Shown here piece by piece: positions 42,562-52,253 of a stretch of DNA of 64,000 bases (its first letter is position 1; each line of letters starts with the position of its first letter). The notes below the pieces were generated by a model, which was not told the DNA's origin, ran no database searches, and worked only from the letters and a program-made list of their open reading frames with translations. This stretch comes from Actinomycetota bacterium. Lineage in GTDB: Bacteria > Actinomycetota > Thermoleophilia > Miltoncostaeales > Miltoncostaeaceae. The stretch is taken from positions 124,001-188,000 of the forward strand of contig VGCE01000002.1 in NCBI GenBank assembly GCA_016870155.1, read 5' to 3'. The translations under genes and the position numbers were made by a program.

Positions 42562-43013
42562 TCAGCCTCCTCCGCGGGTGCATTTGCCTTCTCCCGCGCG
42601 GCGAACGCGAAGGCGCGGCCCGCCAGGTCGGCGGTGAAGGCGGCAAGGAACACCGCCGCGCCGATGAGGGCCACGGTCTCGTCGAACCTGAGCGCGGTGA
42701 TGAACAGCACGCCCGCCACGGTCCACGCGCGGATGATGAACGAAAGGCCGGTCACGCCCACCGCGGCGCCCTGCCCCATCTTCAGCGCGTGCTTGGCGGT
42801 GGCCAGCTGCACGGCCCAGTTGGCCACCCAGAGCGCGGTGCCGAGCACCCATCCATTGAGCGGCCCGCCGAGGGCCAGCACGATGGGCAGGGCCACGAGG
42901 CACGCGAGGATGCTGGCGATGGTGGCGATCACCGTGACCCTGCGCGGGGCCTCCTTCGAGGCCGGCGCGGGCGCGAGGTGATCGGCAGCCTGGCCAGGGG
43001 CGGCTGAGGTGAT
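42558..43013 (-). CDS. atpI: AtpI-like membrane protein, apparent ATC start
   Basis: A protein with about four membrane helices (VIATIASILACLVALPIVLAL, WVLGTALWVANWAVQLATA given in parts, SFIIRAWTVAGVLFITAL, LIGAAVFLAAFTADLAG) at the head of the atp operon, the usual place of AtpI, which helps c-ring assembly or Mg uptake. A perfect GGAGGG ribosome site (43020-43025) is followed after 6 nt by ATC (43011-43013), not ATG. Conventional in-frame options are GTG 42932, without a ribosome site, and ATG 43100, which lies upstream of the probable promoter TATGCT (43068-43073). From ATC the product has 151 residues. Confidence 0.7.
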
Positions 43014-43067
43014 TCTCTTCCCTCCGGGCGTGGAACACGAGCCGCGGACGTGCGCGGCGACGGCGGG

Positions 43068-43073
43068 AGCATA
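43068..43073 (-). promoter_or_regulatory. -10 box of the atp operon
   Basis: TATGCT on the minus strand, identical to the boxes at 32660 and 50962. It would give a leader of about 45 nt containing the GGAGGG ribosome site. Confidence 0.45.
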
Positions 43074-43169
43074 CCCATCCCCCGGCCTGCCGCCCGCCAT
43101 ACCGAGCCCGCTACGGGGGTGACAGGCGTCCCGCGTTCGCCGCAAAAGGACCCCGCACCCGCGCGGCCC

Positions 43170-44294
43170 TCAACGCTTGGTGGTGGCCACCTCGTTGGCC
43201 GACGCCCGGCGCCGGCGCACGATCTGCACCACGGGCTCGCTGCGCCACTTGAGTATCTCGAGCACGTACACCAGGTACACCGCGCCGGCCAGTCCGAGCA
43301 GTGCGATGCCGGCGAGCAGCGCGGTCCACCCCGCGTTCCAGTCGCCGTGGCCGTCGGTGTAGGGCACGAACCGCATGGCCAGCGCCAGCGCGCACATCAG
43401 CGCCGTCCATGCGTAGATCGACAGCACCGTGCGTCGCTGGCTCCACCCGATGGCCAGGAACCGGTGATGGAAGTGGCTCTTGTCGGCCGAGTACACGGGG
43501 TTGCCGTGCTTCAGCCGCTTGAGGATGACGAACGAGGTGTCGAGGATCGGGATGGCCAGCACCACCAGGGGCAGCACGATGGCCACGGCCGCGGCGCTCT
43601 TCATGACCCCGCTGATGGCGATGCCGGCCAGCATGAAGCCCAGGAACATCGAGCCGCCGTCGCCCATGAACGTGCGGGCCGGGTTGAAGTTGTACTTCAG
43701 GAACGCCAACGAGGCGCCGGCCAGCGCGGCGGCCAGGATCGCCGCGTCGGCGCGGCCGAGCGAGGCGGCGATGATCGCGAACGTGGTGGCGCCGATGCCC
43801 ACCACCCCGGCGGCCAGGCCGTCCATGCCGTCGGTGAAGTTGATGATGTTGACGATGGCCACGAACCAGAGGATGGTGAGCGGGTACTGCGCGGCCCCCA
43901 GCTCAAAGGCGCCGATCAGCGGCAGCGTGCCGTTGGCGATGGTGAGCCCGGCCGCCACGGGTATAGCCGCGCAGGCCACTTGCCCCAGCAGCTTCACCGC
44001 GGGCTGCAGGCCCAGCACGTCGTCGGCGATGCCCAGGGCGGCGATCAGCACCGCTCCCGCGATGAGCGCCCGGGCCGCGGGGTCGCCCGGCAGGAACCAC
44101 AGGGCGGGCAGCAGGAACCCCAGCACGATGGCCAGCCCGCCAAGGCGTGGCACCGGGCGGTCGTGGATTCGCCGGGCCGAGGGCTGGTCGACGGCCCCCA
44201 CCCGGCGCGCCAGCGCCATGGTGGCGGGCGTGAGGATGAGCACCACCACCGCCGCCGCGATGGCGCTGAGCACCGGTATGAGGGTGGTGGTCAT
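43170..44294 (-). CDS. Undecaprenyl-phosphate sugar-1-phosphate transferase (WecA/TagO family)
   Basis: A 374-residue polytopic enzyme (about eleven helices) that loads GlcNAc-1-P or a similar sugar phosphate onto undecaprenyl phosphate, the first step of wall polymer synthesis. Motifs: DDVLGLQPAVKLLGQ, NIINFTDGMDGLAAG, FMGDGGSMFLGF and HFHHRFLAIGW. MraY itself would have a different C-terminal set, so WecA/TagO is preferred. It could supply lipid carriers for the LCP ligase at 29649. A -10 TAGAAT lies at 44304-44309, nine bases before the ATG. Confidence 0.9.
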   Translation of the reverse strand: MTTTLIPVLSAIAAAVVVLILTPATMALARRVGAVDQPSARRIHDRPVPRLGGLAIVLGFLLPALWFLPGDPAARALIAGAVLIAALGIADDVLGLQPAVKLLGQVACAAIPVAAGLTIANGTLPLIGAFELGAAQYPLTILWFVAIVNIINFTDGMDGLAAGVVGIGATTFAIIAASLGRADAAILAAALAGASLAFLKYNFNPARTFMGDGGSMFLGFMLAGIAISGVMKSAAAVAIVLPLVVLAIPILDTSFVILKRLKHGNPVYSADKSHFHHRFLAIGWSQRRTVLSIYAWTALMCALALAMRFVPYTDGHGDWNAGWTALLAGIALLGLAGAVYLVYVLEILKWRSEPVVQIVRRRRASANEVATTKR

Positions 44295-44303
44295 CGACTG
44301 GTG

Positions 44304-44309
44304 ATTCTA
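44304..44309 (-). promoter_or_regulatory. -10 box of the wecA/tagO-type gene
   Basis: TAGAAT, 9 nt before ATG 44294, leaving a leader of only about 2 nt. Confidence 0.4.
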
Positions 44310-44353
44310 CGAGGGCACCCCGCGCCCCTCCGACGCCTCCGTTACGCGGGCGG

Positions 44354-45154
44354 TCAGTGGCGGGGTCGGTGGTAGACGCCCGCCCCCCACGCCGAGAGCG
44401 CCTCGCCGAGCAGCCCGGTGAGGGGGATGGTGATGGGCGCCAGCGGCCCGCTCGACACCACCGGGTTGCGACGACGCCGGTCGAGCACGCGGATGATGCG
44501 CGCGGCCACCGACCCGGCCGACTCGGTGGGCATGAGCCGCGGCAGGTCCTTGCCCCAGCCCAGGCGGTGGAACGCCGTGCGCACCGGACCCGGGCAGATT
44601 GCGAAGGCGCGCACGCCGGTGCCCCGGAGCTCGCGGTCGATGCCGCGCACGAAGCGCATCTCGAACGCCTTGGTGGCCGCGTACGTGGACATGTAGGGAA
44701 TCGCCTGCGACGCCGCGGCCGACGACATCACCACCAGGTCGCCCCGCCCGTTGGCCACCATCCCGGGCAGCACGTGCGATGCCAGGTCGACCACCGCGAC
44801 GCAGTTCAGCCGCACCTCGCGCACCTCGCGGTCGCGCGGCAGGTCGACGAACGCCCCCTGGGTGCCGACGCCGGCGTTGAGCACGGCCACCTCCACCGGC
44901 CCGCGCAGCTGGTCGAGCACCCCCCGCACGGTCTCGCGCCCCTCCTCGCGCGACAGGTCGGCGGCCACGCCCCGCACCTCCACGCCGTGCTCGCGCCGCG
45001 CCTGCTCGGCGAGCGCCGCCAGCCGATCACCGCGCCGCGCCACCACCACCAGCGGGTGCCCGCGCCGCGCCAGCCTGAGCGCCACCTCGGCCCCGATGCC
45101 CGCCGACGCCCCGGTGACCAGCGCCCACCCCCGAGCGCGTTGCGCGTCAGCCAC
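44354..45154 (-). CDS. Short-chain dehydrogenase/reductase
   Basis: A 266-residue classical SDR with the cofactor motif TGASAGIGAEVALRLA, the NAG motif in VAVLNAGVGTQG, and the catalytic Ser with YMSTYAATK (Tyr and Lys). A basic residue pattern (VVARRGDRL) after strand 2 suggests NADP. The C-terminal tail is hydrophobic (PLTGLLGEALSAWGAG). GTG 45154 is preferred; the frame continues to an ATG at 45232, but that codon lies in the spacer of a large inverted repeat. The substrate is unknown. Confidence 0.82.
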   Translation of the reverse strand: MADAQRARGWALVTGASAGIGAEVALRLARRGHPLVVVARRGDRLAALAEQARREHGVEVRGVAADLSREEGRETVRGVLDQLRGPVEVAVLNAGVGTQGAFVDLPRDREVREVRLNCVAVVDLASHVLPGMVANGRGDLVVMSSAAASQAIPYMSTYAATKAFEMRFVRGIDRELRGTGVRAFAICPGPVRTAFHRLGWGKDLPRLMPTESAGSVAARIIRVLDRRRRNPVVSSGPLAPITIPLTGLLGEALSAWGAGVYHRPRH

Positions 45155-45165
45155 GGGCGCGGAGG

Positions 45166-45282
45166 CCGGGGGGCCGGGGTGTTCCCGGGGGGAAGACGAA
45201 ACGACGTCCTGGCCCGGGGGGCGGGGGCCCATGGGCCGTGCGATTCCGATTCGCGACCGGAGGGAACACCCCGGCCCCCCGG
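45166..45282. repeat. Inverted repeat with perfect 21-bp arms after glyA
   Basis: Arms 45166-45186 (CCGGGGGGCCGGGGTGTTCC plus C) and 45262-45282, with a 75-bp spacer. It starts 8 bp after the glyA stop on the minus strand. Overall design matches the elements at 13368 and 25839, but the arm sequence is unrelated. Confidence 0.85.
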
Positions 45283-45289
45283 GCGGTCA

Positions 45290-46585
45290 TCACGACACGT
45301 CGGCGGTTTCCGCGATGAGCTGCGGGTACAGCGGGAAGCGGTCGCCGACGGCCTTGCTGCGCTGGCGGAGGGCGTCGAGGTCGGCGTCGGTGGTCTCGGG
45401 CGTGAGGGCCTCGGCGATGATGGCGCCCACCTCGCGGAGCTCGTCGGGGCCCATGCCGCGGGTGGTGAGCGCCGCGGTGCCGATGCGCACGCCCGAGGTG
45501 ACCATGGGCGGGCGCTCGTCGAACGGCACGCCGTTCTTGTTGACCGTGATGCCGGCGCGGTCGAGGCGCGCCTCGCCGTCCACGCCGGTAAGGGGTGTCT
45601 TCGACAGGTCCACCAGCACCAGGTGGTTGTCGGTGCCGCCGGTCACCAGCTGGATGCCGCCCGCCATGAGCACCTCTGCCATGGCCCGGCAGTTGTCCAC
45701 CGTGCGCTGCTGGCGCTCGCGGAACTCGGGCGTGAGGCACTGGCCGAAGGCGATGGCCTTGCCGGCGATCACGTGCATGAGCGGGCCGCCCTGCAGGCCG
45801 GGGAATACCGCGCGGTCGATGGCGCTGGCGTACTCCTCGTCGCACATGATGAACCCGGCGCGCGGACCGCCGAGGGTCTTGTGCATGGTGGAGGTGACCA
45901 CGTCGGCGATGCCCACGGGGCTCGGGTGCACGCCCCCGGCGACCAGCCCCGAGATGTGCGCCATGTCCACCATCAGCTTGGCGCCCACCTCGTCGGCGAT
46001 CTCGCGGAAGGCCGGGAAGTCGAGCGTGCGCGGGTACGCGCTGGCGCCCGCCACGATGAGCTTGGGACGCACCTCAAGGGCCTGGGCGCGGATGTCGTCC
46101 ATCTCGAGCCGGTGCGACTCGGGGTTCACCCCGTAGCTGTGGAAGTCGTACATGCGGCCCGAGAAGTTCACCTTGAGGCCGTGGGTCAGGTGGCCGCCGT
46201 GCGCCAGCGACATGCCCATCACCGTGTCGCCGGGCTCGATGAGCACGCTGTAGGCGGCCTCGTTGGCGGTGCTGCCCGAGTGCGGCTGCACGTTGACGTG
46301 GTCGCAGCCGAACAGCTCCTTCGCCCGCGCGATGGCCAGGTCCTCGACCTCGTCAACCACCTCGCAGCCGCCGTAGTAGCGCTTGTGGGGCAGGCCCTCG
46401 GCGTACTTGTTGGTGAGCACTGAGCCCACCGCCTGCAGGATCGAGATGCTCGTGAAGTTCTCGCTGGCGATCATCTCGAGCGTCTCGGCCTGTCGCTCGA
46501 GTTCCTGCCGCAGGAGGGCGGCGACGGCTGGGTCGGCCTCCGTGACGTCCTGCGACAGCTGGCTCTCGGGATCGAAGAAGCTCAC
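45290..46585 (-). CDS. glyA: Serine hydroxymethyltransferase
   Basis: A 431-residue PLP enzyme that converts serine and tetrahydrofolate to glycine and methylene-THF. Signatures: [27 protein letters not shown], and the PLP lysine in [15 protein letters not shown] (about 232). The start is GTG 46585 with GGAGCG upstream; the longer frame from 46843 has no family similarity. A -10-like TATCCT lies about 45 nt upstream. It lies 46 bp downstream of the prmC stop. Confidence 0.96.
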   Translation of the reverse strand: MSFFDPESQLSQDVTEADPAVAALLRQELERQAETLEMIASENFTSISILQAVGSVLTNKYAEGLPHKRYYGGCEVVDEVEDLAIARAKELFGCDHVNVQPHSGSTANEAAYSVLIEPGDTVMGMSLAHGGHLTHGLKVNFSGRMYDFHSYGVNPESHRLEMDDIRAQALEVRPKLIVAGASAYPRTLDFPAFREIADEVGAKLMVDMAHISGLVAGGVHPSPVGIADVVTSTMHKTLGGPRAGFIMCDEEYASAIDRAVFPGLQGGPLMHVIAGKAIAFGQCLTPEFRERQQRTVDNCRAMAEVLMAGGIQLVTGGTDNHLVLVDLSKTPLTGVDGEARLDRAGITVNKNGVPFDERPPMVTSGVRIGTAALTTRGMGPDELREVGAIIAEALTPETTDADLDALRQRSKAVGDRFPLYPQLIAETADVS

Positions 46586-46631
46586 TCGCGCGCTCCGGCT
46601 CTCGACTGCTGGGCAACGAGGCAAGGATAAA

Positions 46632-47498
46632 TCACGAAGCGGGGGAGCCGGGGGGTTTCGGCTGGGCCGAACGGCCCCAGATGGCCCGGGGGACTCCCGC
46701 GAGGTCCGCCCTCGCCGATACCTCGCCGAACCCCGCGGCGGCGAGGATGCCCATGACGGCGTCGGCCTGACCCTCCCCCGCCTCGAGCACCAGCCACCCG
46801 CCCGGCACGAGCGCGGCGGCGGCCTCGGCGGCCACCCGCGCATGGTCCTCGGTGCCCACCGGCCCGGCCACCAGCGCGTGCTCGGGCTCGTGGCGAAGGG
46901 CCGGGTGCCGATCGAGGTCAGCCGGCACCAGATACGGCGGGTTGCTCACCACCACGTCGAACCGCTCCCCGCTCACCCCGGCCATGCCGTCGCTCTGGAG
47001 CATGCGCACGCGATCGGCCAGATGGGGATTGGCCTCGAGGTTGCGGCCTGCCACGGCGAGCGCGCCCGGGCTGCGTTCGAGGCCGACAACGGTGACGTCG
47101 GGCCGCAGATCGGCAATCGACAGCGCAATTGCCCCTGAACCCGTGCCCCAGTCGGCCACGCGCGCGCCCTGGGGTGCGATCTCCACCACGAGGTCAACGA
47201 CAATCTCGGTGTCCGGACGCGGCACCAGCACGTCGGGCGTCACCTCGAGGTCGAGGCGGCCGAACGCCCGGCGCCCGGTGATGTGCGCCACGGGCTCCAA
47301 CTCACCCCGCCGCGCGATGAGAGCCCGGCACGCGGCGAGCTCATCCTCGGTGAGCGGCCGCTCGGCCTCGGTGTAGAGCTGTATGCGTTCCAGACCCAGC
47401 GCATGGCCGATGAGCACCTCGGCATCCAGCCGCGGAGTGTCGGACCCCTTCCCCGTCAGCCACTCGGTGGACCTCTGCACGACCTCAGCCACAGTCAC
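46632..47498 (-). CDS. prmC: Release factor glutamine methyltransferase PrmC
   Basis: A 288-residue methyltransferase that methylates the GGQ glutamine of RF1 and RF2. It has an N-terminal helical domain (1-75), the SAM loop [14 protein letters not shown], and the catalytic NPPY ([14 protein letters not shown]). It sits directly downstream of prfA, its substrate gene, the common bacterial arrangement; an 87-bp tandem repeat separates the two. The C-terminus is Pro-rich. Confidence 0.95.
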   Translation of the reverse strand: MTVAEVVQRSTEWLTGKGSDTPRLDAEVLIGHALGLERIQLYTEAERPLTEDELAACRALIARRGELEPVAHITGRRAFGRLDLEVTPDVLVPRPDTEIVVDLVVEIAPQGARVADWGTGSGAIALSIADLRPDVTVVGLERSPGALAVAGRNLEANPHLADRVRMLQSDGMAGVSGERFDVVVSNPPYLVPADLDRHPALRHEPEHALVAGPVGTEDHARVAAEAAAALVPGGWLVLEAGEGQADAVMGILAAAGFGEVSARADLAGVPRAIWGRSAQPKPPGSPAS

Positions 47499-47517
47499 GG
47501 GACGAAGGATGCCACTG

Positions 47518-47706
47518 CCGCCCCGAGAGGGGTGGAACCTGTCCGCACCCGCATCAGCAGCAGAGCGGAGCTAGACCGAAGGCAGAAGGACAGGCGGCTC
47601 TGAACCGCCCCGAGAGGGGTGGAACCTGTCCGCACCCGCATCAGCAGCAGAGCGGAGCGAGACCGAAGGCAGAAGGACAGGCGGCTCTGAATCGCCCCGA
47701 GAGGGG
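47518..47706. repeat. 87-bp tandem repeat between prfA and prmC
   Basis: Two full units (47518-47604 and 47605-47691) differing at very few bases, plus a 15-bp partial third ending against the prfA stop codon. Each unit holds CCCCGAGAGGGG (4-bp stem, GAGA loop), an inverted CCTGTCC...GGACAGG pair and GGCGG...CCGCC. The period is a multiple of three, which makes a spurious repetitive frame. Likely an intra-operon RNA element or an expandable repeat. Confidence 0.9.
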
Positions 47707-48777
<1,071 letters not shown>

Positions 48778-48784
48778 GGAATAC

Positions 48785-48988
48785 CTACTTGGCCTGCTGG
48801 CGCTTCTTGTTGAAGCGCTCGATGCGTCCGCCCGTGTCCACGATCTTCTGCTTGCCGGTGTAGAAGGGGTGGCACTCGGAGCAGATCTCCACGCGGATCT
48901 CGGGCTGCGTGGAGCGGGTCGTGAAGTTGTTGCCGCAGGTGCAGGTGACATCGCAGACGACGTACTCGGGGTGGATCTCTGCCTTCAC
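48785..48988 (-). CDS. rpmE: Ribosomal protein L31
   Basis: A 67-residue L31 of the zinc-binding form: [13 protein letters not shown] and [14 protein letters not shown] provide the cysteines. The GTG start at 48988 is preceded by GAGAGGG. Gene order rpmE-prfA-prmC is widely conserved. A -10-like TATCAT at 49043-49048 would give a leader of about 50 nt. Confidence 0.95.
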   Translation of the reverse strand: MKAEIHPEYVVCDVTCTCGNNFTTRSTQPEIRVEICSECHPFYTGKQKIVDTGGRIERFNKKRQQAK

Positions 48989-49048
48989 GTTCCCTCTCGA
49001 TTCCCTCGATGTGCGTGGCCCGGTCGGCGCCACGGGGGCGGCATGATA

Positions 49049-49077
49049 GCGCGGCCGGGGCGGGACCCCGGCCGCGC
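49049..49077 (-). terminator. Terminator of the etf operon
   Basis: Perfect 12-bp GC stem GCGCGGCCGGGG/CCCCGGCCGCGC with a 5-nt loop, 23 nt after the etfA stop codon on the minus strand. Confidence 0.65.
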
Positions 49078-49100
49078 GCTGATGCATGCCCGCGCGGGCG

Positions 49101-50075
49101 CTAGCCCTTGCGCTGGTTGATGAGCTCGCCGAGCTGCGGGACGATCTCGAAGAGGTCCCCCACCACGCCGAAGTCGGCGAACTGGAAGATCGGGGCCTCC
49201 TCATCCTTGTTGATCGCCACGATCACGTCGGACGTCTGCATGCCCACCTTGTGCTGCACGGCGCCGGAGATGCCGCATGCGATGTACAGGTTGGGCGACA
49301 CGGTCTTGCCGGTCTGCCCCACCTGGTTCGGGTGCGGGTACCAGCCGGCGTCCACCGCGGCGCGCGAAGCACCCACGGCCGCGCCGAGCGAGGCGGCGAG
49401 CGCCTCGACCACGGCGAAGTTCTCGGGCGCGCCGAGGCCGCGACCACCGGAAACGATGATGCTGGCTTCCTCGAGGCTGATCTTGCCCTCCTCGGCCGGC
49501 TTGCGGGCCGTCACCTTGGCGCGCTGGGCGGCGTCGGAGATGGCCGGCGTGACCGCCACCACCTCGGCCGAGCCGCCGCTCTCGCTGGCCTGGAACGAGT
49601 TGGGGCGCACCAGGGCGATCTGCGGGCCGCCGGTCCACGTGCTCTGCACGAGGTTCTGGCCGCCGAAGGCCGGCCGGGTGGCCTGCAGGCCGCTGCCGCC
49701 GGGCGCCAGGTCGGTGGAGTCGCTGTTGAGCCCCGCGCCGAGGCGCGCCGCCAGGGCGGCCGCGGTGTCGCGGCCCTGCACGGTGCCGCCGAAGAGGATG
49801 GCCGAGAAGTCATTCTCGGCCTGCAGCTGCGCGATCACATCCACGTGCGGGGCGGCCAGCCCGGTGCCCAGCGCCTCGTGGTCGGCCACGAACACCTTCT
49901 CGGCGCCGTAGGCCCCGAGCTGCGCGGCCTGGTCGGCCACGCCCGAGCCGCCGGCGTACGCCGCGAGCGGCCCGCCGGTGGCGCCTGTGAGGTCGCGCGC
50001 CTTCGAGAGGATCTCGAGTCCTACGCGACGGAAGCCGCTGCCCTTGGGCTCGGCGACGACGAGGATGCCTGCCAT
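49101..50075 (-). CDS. etfA: Electron transfer flavoprotein subunit alpha
   Basis: A 324-residue ETF alpha that holds FAD. The C-terminal FAD domain has [38 protein letters not shown] and [16 protein letters not shown]. It takes electrons from acyl-CoA dehydrogenases and passes them to the quinone pool. No dehydrogenase or ETF-quinone oxidoreductase is in the window, but an enoyl-CoA hydratase is next door. It is 32 bp downstream of etfB. Confidence 0.95.
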   Translation of the reverse strand: MAGILVVAEPKGSGFRRVGLEILSKARDLTGATGGPLAAYAGGSGVADQAAQLGAYGAEKVFVADHEALGTGLAAPHVDVIAQLQAENDFSAILFGGTVQGRDTAAALAARLGAGLNSDSTDLAPGGSGLQATRPAFGGQNLVQSTWTGGPQIALVRPNSFQASESGGSAEVVAVTPAISDAAQRAKVTARKPAEEGKISLEEASIIVSGGRGLGAPENFAVVEALAASLGAAVGASRAAVDAGWYPHPNQVGQTGKTVSPNLYIACGISGAVQHKVGMQTSDVIVAINKDEEAPIFQFADFGVVGDLFEIVPQLGELINQRKG

Positions 50076-50107
50076 GTCGTTAAGTCCTTTCGGTTCCGAG
50101 TCCGGGT

Positions 50108-50890
50108 TCAGACGATCTTCTTCTCGACCAGGAAGTCGAGGATCTGCTGTGCGCCGTTGCCGTCGTCCTTGACGACCTGGCCGGCCTGACGTGCGGGAGG
50201 CGTCTCGACGCCGAGCACCTTGGTGCCCGCGCCGGCCTCGCCCACCTTTGAGGCGTCGATGCCGGCGTCCGCCAGCGACTTGACCTCCTGGGGCTTCTTC
50301 TTCGCGCCCATGATGCCCTTGAGCGATGGGTAGCGCGGCTCGTTGATCGCCTTGGTCACCGAGACCACGGCCGGCAGCGGGAGCTCCACGGTGTCCACGC
50401 CGTCATCGCTCTGGCGCTCCACGGTGATGCTGCCACCGCTCACGGCCAGCGAGTTGGCGGCGGTCACCCAGGCGCGGCCCGAGACCTCGCCGAGGGTCGC
50501 GGCCATCACGCCCGAGCGGGCGTCGGTGGCCTCGCTGCCCAGCAGCACCAGTTCGGCGCCGGAGTCATCGAGGACCTTGGCGAGCACCGTGGCCGTTCCG
50601 AGATAGTCGGACCCCGCCGCGGCGGCATCGCTCACGAGCACCAGGCTGTCGGCGCCCATGGCCAGGCCCTGGCGCAGTGACTCCACCGCCTTCTCGGGGC
50701 CCAGGGATATGAGGATCACCTCGTCGGCGGCCCCGGCCTCCTTAAGGCGCACCGCCTCCTCCACGGCGTACTTGTCAAACTCATTCAGCATGCGGTCGCC
50801 CTCGTCGCGGACGAGGCGGCCGGTGCCCGGGTCGATCCGCTTCTCGGCGGTCGTGTCCGGCACCTCTTTGACGCATACGGCGATTTTCAC
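50108..50890 (-). CDS. etfB: Electron transfer flavoprotein subunit beta
   Basis: A 260-residue ETF beta (MKIAVCVKEVPDTTAEKRID), partner of the alpha subunit, binding AMP. The signature VEEAVRLKEAG with the acidic/basic loop and the terminal PSLKGIMGAKKK are present. GTG 50890 has AGGAG about 12 bases upstream. A -10 TATGCT lies at 50962-50967, giving a leader of about 65 nt. Confidence 0.95.
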   Translation of the reverse strand: MKIAVCVKEVPDTTAEKRIDPGTGRLVRDEGDRMLNEFDKYAVEEAVRLKEAGAADEVILISLGPEKAVESLRQGLAMGADSLVLVSDAAAAGSDYLGTATVLAKVLDDSGAELVLLGSEATDARSGVMAATLGEVSGRAWVTAANSLAVSGGSITVERQSDDGVDTVELPLPAVVSVTKAINEPRYPSLKGIMGAKKKPQEVKSLADAGIDASKVGEAGAGTKVLGVETPPARQAGQVVKDDGNGAQQILDFLVEKKIV

Positions 50891-50961
50891 GAAGACGGGC
50901 TCCTAGGAGTTGAGATTGGCCTTCGCAGGGCGAAAATCACGCTCCACTGTGAAGGGCGCCG

Positions 50962-50967
50962 AGCATA
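50962..50967 (-). promoter_or_regulatory. -10 box of the etfBA operon
   Basis: TATGCT on the minus strand, about 72 nt before the etfB start; same hexamer as the atp and M20 operons. Confidence 0.4.
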
Positions 50968-51025
50968 CCAACGGGGCGCGGCCGGGAAGCGCGGGAACTG
51001 CGCCCTCGGGCCAAGTGTCAGGCGG

Positions 51026-51790
51026 CTACCCCGCCCACGAGGGCGGGCGCTTCTCGAGGAAGGCGGTCATGCCCTCGATGCGCTCGGGGTGGGCGAACTG
51101 CTGCGCGAACGCCTCGGCCTCGGCGGCGAGTAGGTCGTCGCGCGGCCCGAGCGCGGCGTGGACGAGCCGCTTCGACAGCGCCACCGCCGACGGCGACTTC
51201 TGCGCGATCTCGTCACCCATCGCCACCGCGGCGTCCAGCAGGTCGTCGGCAGGGTGCACCGCCGACACCAGCCCGGCGGCCAGCGCCTCGTCCGACCCGA
51301 TCATCGCGCCGGTGAGGATCATGCGCTTCGCGAACCCCTCGCCGCAGATGCGGGGCAGGCGCAACGATCCCCCCCACCCGGGCGGGATTCCCAGCGCCAC
51401 CTCGGGCTGCGACATCTTCGCGGCGGCGGATGCCAGGCGGATGTCGCAGGCCAGCGCAACCTCGCAACCGCCGCCCAGCGCGAATCCGTTGACGGCGGCG
51501 ATCACCGGCACGGGCAGGGCCTCGATGGCGTTGCACAGGCCGTGGCCCTTGGCAGCGAACTCCCGGGCGCCGTCCACGTCCATGTCGGCCATGCGGCTGA
51601 TGTCGGCCCCGGCCGAGAACGCCCGGCCGGCACCGGTGAGCACCACGGCGCGCACGCCGGGGTCGGCGGCCGCATCGGCCAGCGCCGCCATGAGGTCGTC
51701 GATCTGCTCGGGCGAGAAGGCGTTGAGGGCTTCCTGCCTGTCGAGCACCAGCACCTGCACCGCGCCGCGGCGCTCGCGCCCGACGGCCAC
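51026..51790 (-). CDS. Enoyl-CoA hydratase/isomerase family protein
   Basis: A 254-residue crotonase. The oxyanion-hole segments are GAGRAFSAGADISRMADMD and NGFALGGGCEVALACDIRLA; both candidate catalytic glutamates are present (GGCEVAL and QPEVALGIPPGWGG), favouring a true hydratase. It hydrates 2-enoyl-CoA esters in fatty-acid or branched-chain breakdown. Its GTG overlaps the stop of the B12-binding gene (TAGTG), which suggests a shared propionate or short-chain acyl-CoA route. Confidence 0.87.
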   Translation of the reverse strand: MAVGRERRGAVQVLVLDRQEALNAFSPEQIDDLMAALADAAADPGVRAVVLTGAGRAFSAGADISRMADMDVDGAREFAAKGHGLCNAIEALPVPVIAAVNGFALGGGCEVALACDIRLASAAAKMSQPEVALGIPPGWGGSLRLPRICGEGFAKRMILTGAMIGSDEALAAGLVSAVHPADDLLDAAVAMGDEIAQKSPSAVALSKRLVHAALGPRDDLLAAEAEAFAQQFAHPERIEGMTAFLEKRPPSWAG

Positions 51791-52185
51791 TAGGCGGCGA
51801 CGGCGCCCTCGAGGAACGACACCATGTCGTCCACGGGGGCCCCTGGGGTGTATACGGCGGCCACGCCCAGCGCGCGCAGCTCGTCGGCGTCGTCGGCCGG
51901 GATGGTGCCGCCCACGATCACCAGTACCTCATCCGCGCCCTCGGCGGCCAGCAGCTCCATGATGCGCGGCACGAGGGTCATGTGCGCGCCCGAGAGGATC
52001 GACAGGCCCACGGCGTCGGCGTCCTCCTGCACCACCGTGGCCGCGATCTGCTCGGGCGTCTGGTGCAGGCCGGTGTAGATGACCTCCATGCCGGCGTCGC
52101 GCAGCGACCGGGCCACGATCTTGGCCCCGCGGTCGTGGCCGTCGAGGCCGGGCTTGGCGATGACAACTCGGATCGGGCGTCCCAT
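51790..52185 (-). CDS. B12-binding small subunit of a methylmalonyl-CoA-type mutase
   Basis: A 131-residue cobalamin-binding domain with DxHxxG as LDGHDRG (His17 ligates cobalt), LSILSGAHMTL and VGGTIPADDADEL. It equals the C-terminal domain of methylmalonyl-CoA mutase encoded alone, as in split mutases (McmA2, HcmB-type). The large catalytic subunit is not in the window, so the substrate (methylmalonyl-, 2-hydroxyisobutyryl- or ethylmalonyl-CoA) is undecided. The chaperone gene meaB lies 3 kb away. A -10 TATCCT lies 9 nt before the ATG. Confidence 0.88.
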   Translation of the reverse strand: MGRPIRVVIAKPGLDGHDRGAKIVARSLRDAGMEVIYTGLHQTPEQIAATVVQEDADAVGLSILSGAHMTLVPRIMELLAAEGADEVLVIVGGTIPADDADELRALGVAAVYTPGAPVDDMVSFLEGAVAA

Positions 52186-52194
52186 AGGGCGCGC

Positions 52195-52200
52195 AGGATA
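52195..52200 (-). promoter_or_regulatory. -10 box of the B12-subunit operon
   Basis: TATCCT, 9 nt before ATG 52185; near-leaderless. Confidence 0.4.
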
Positions 52201-52253
52201 CCTGCTGCGACGGGCACACTACGGGCCATCGCCCGCGAACGAGGAATCGCCGA

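Noticed and set aside
43110-43130. GGTGACAGGC string as a further REP copy
   Set aside because: Only a partial match with no inverted partner nearby.
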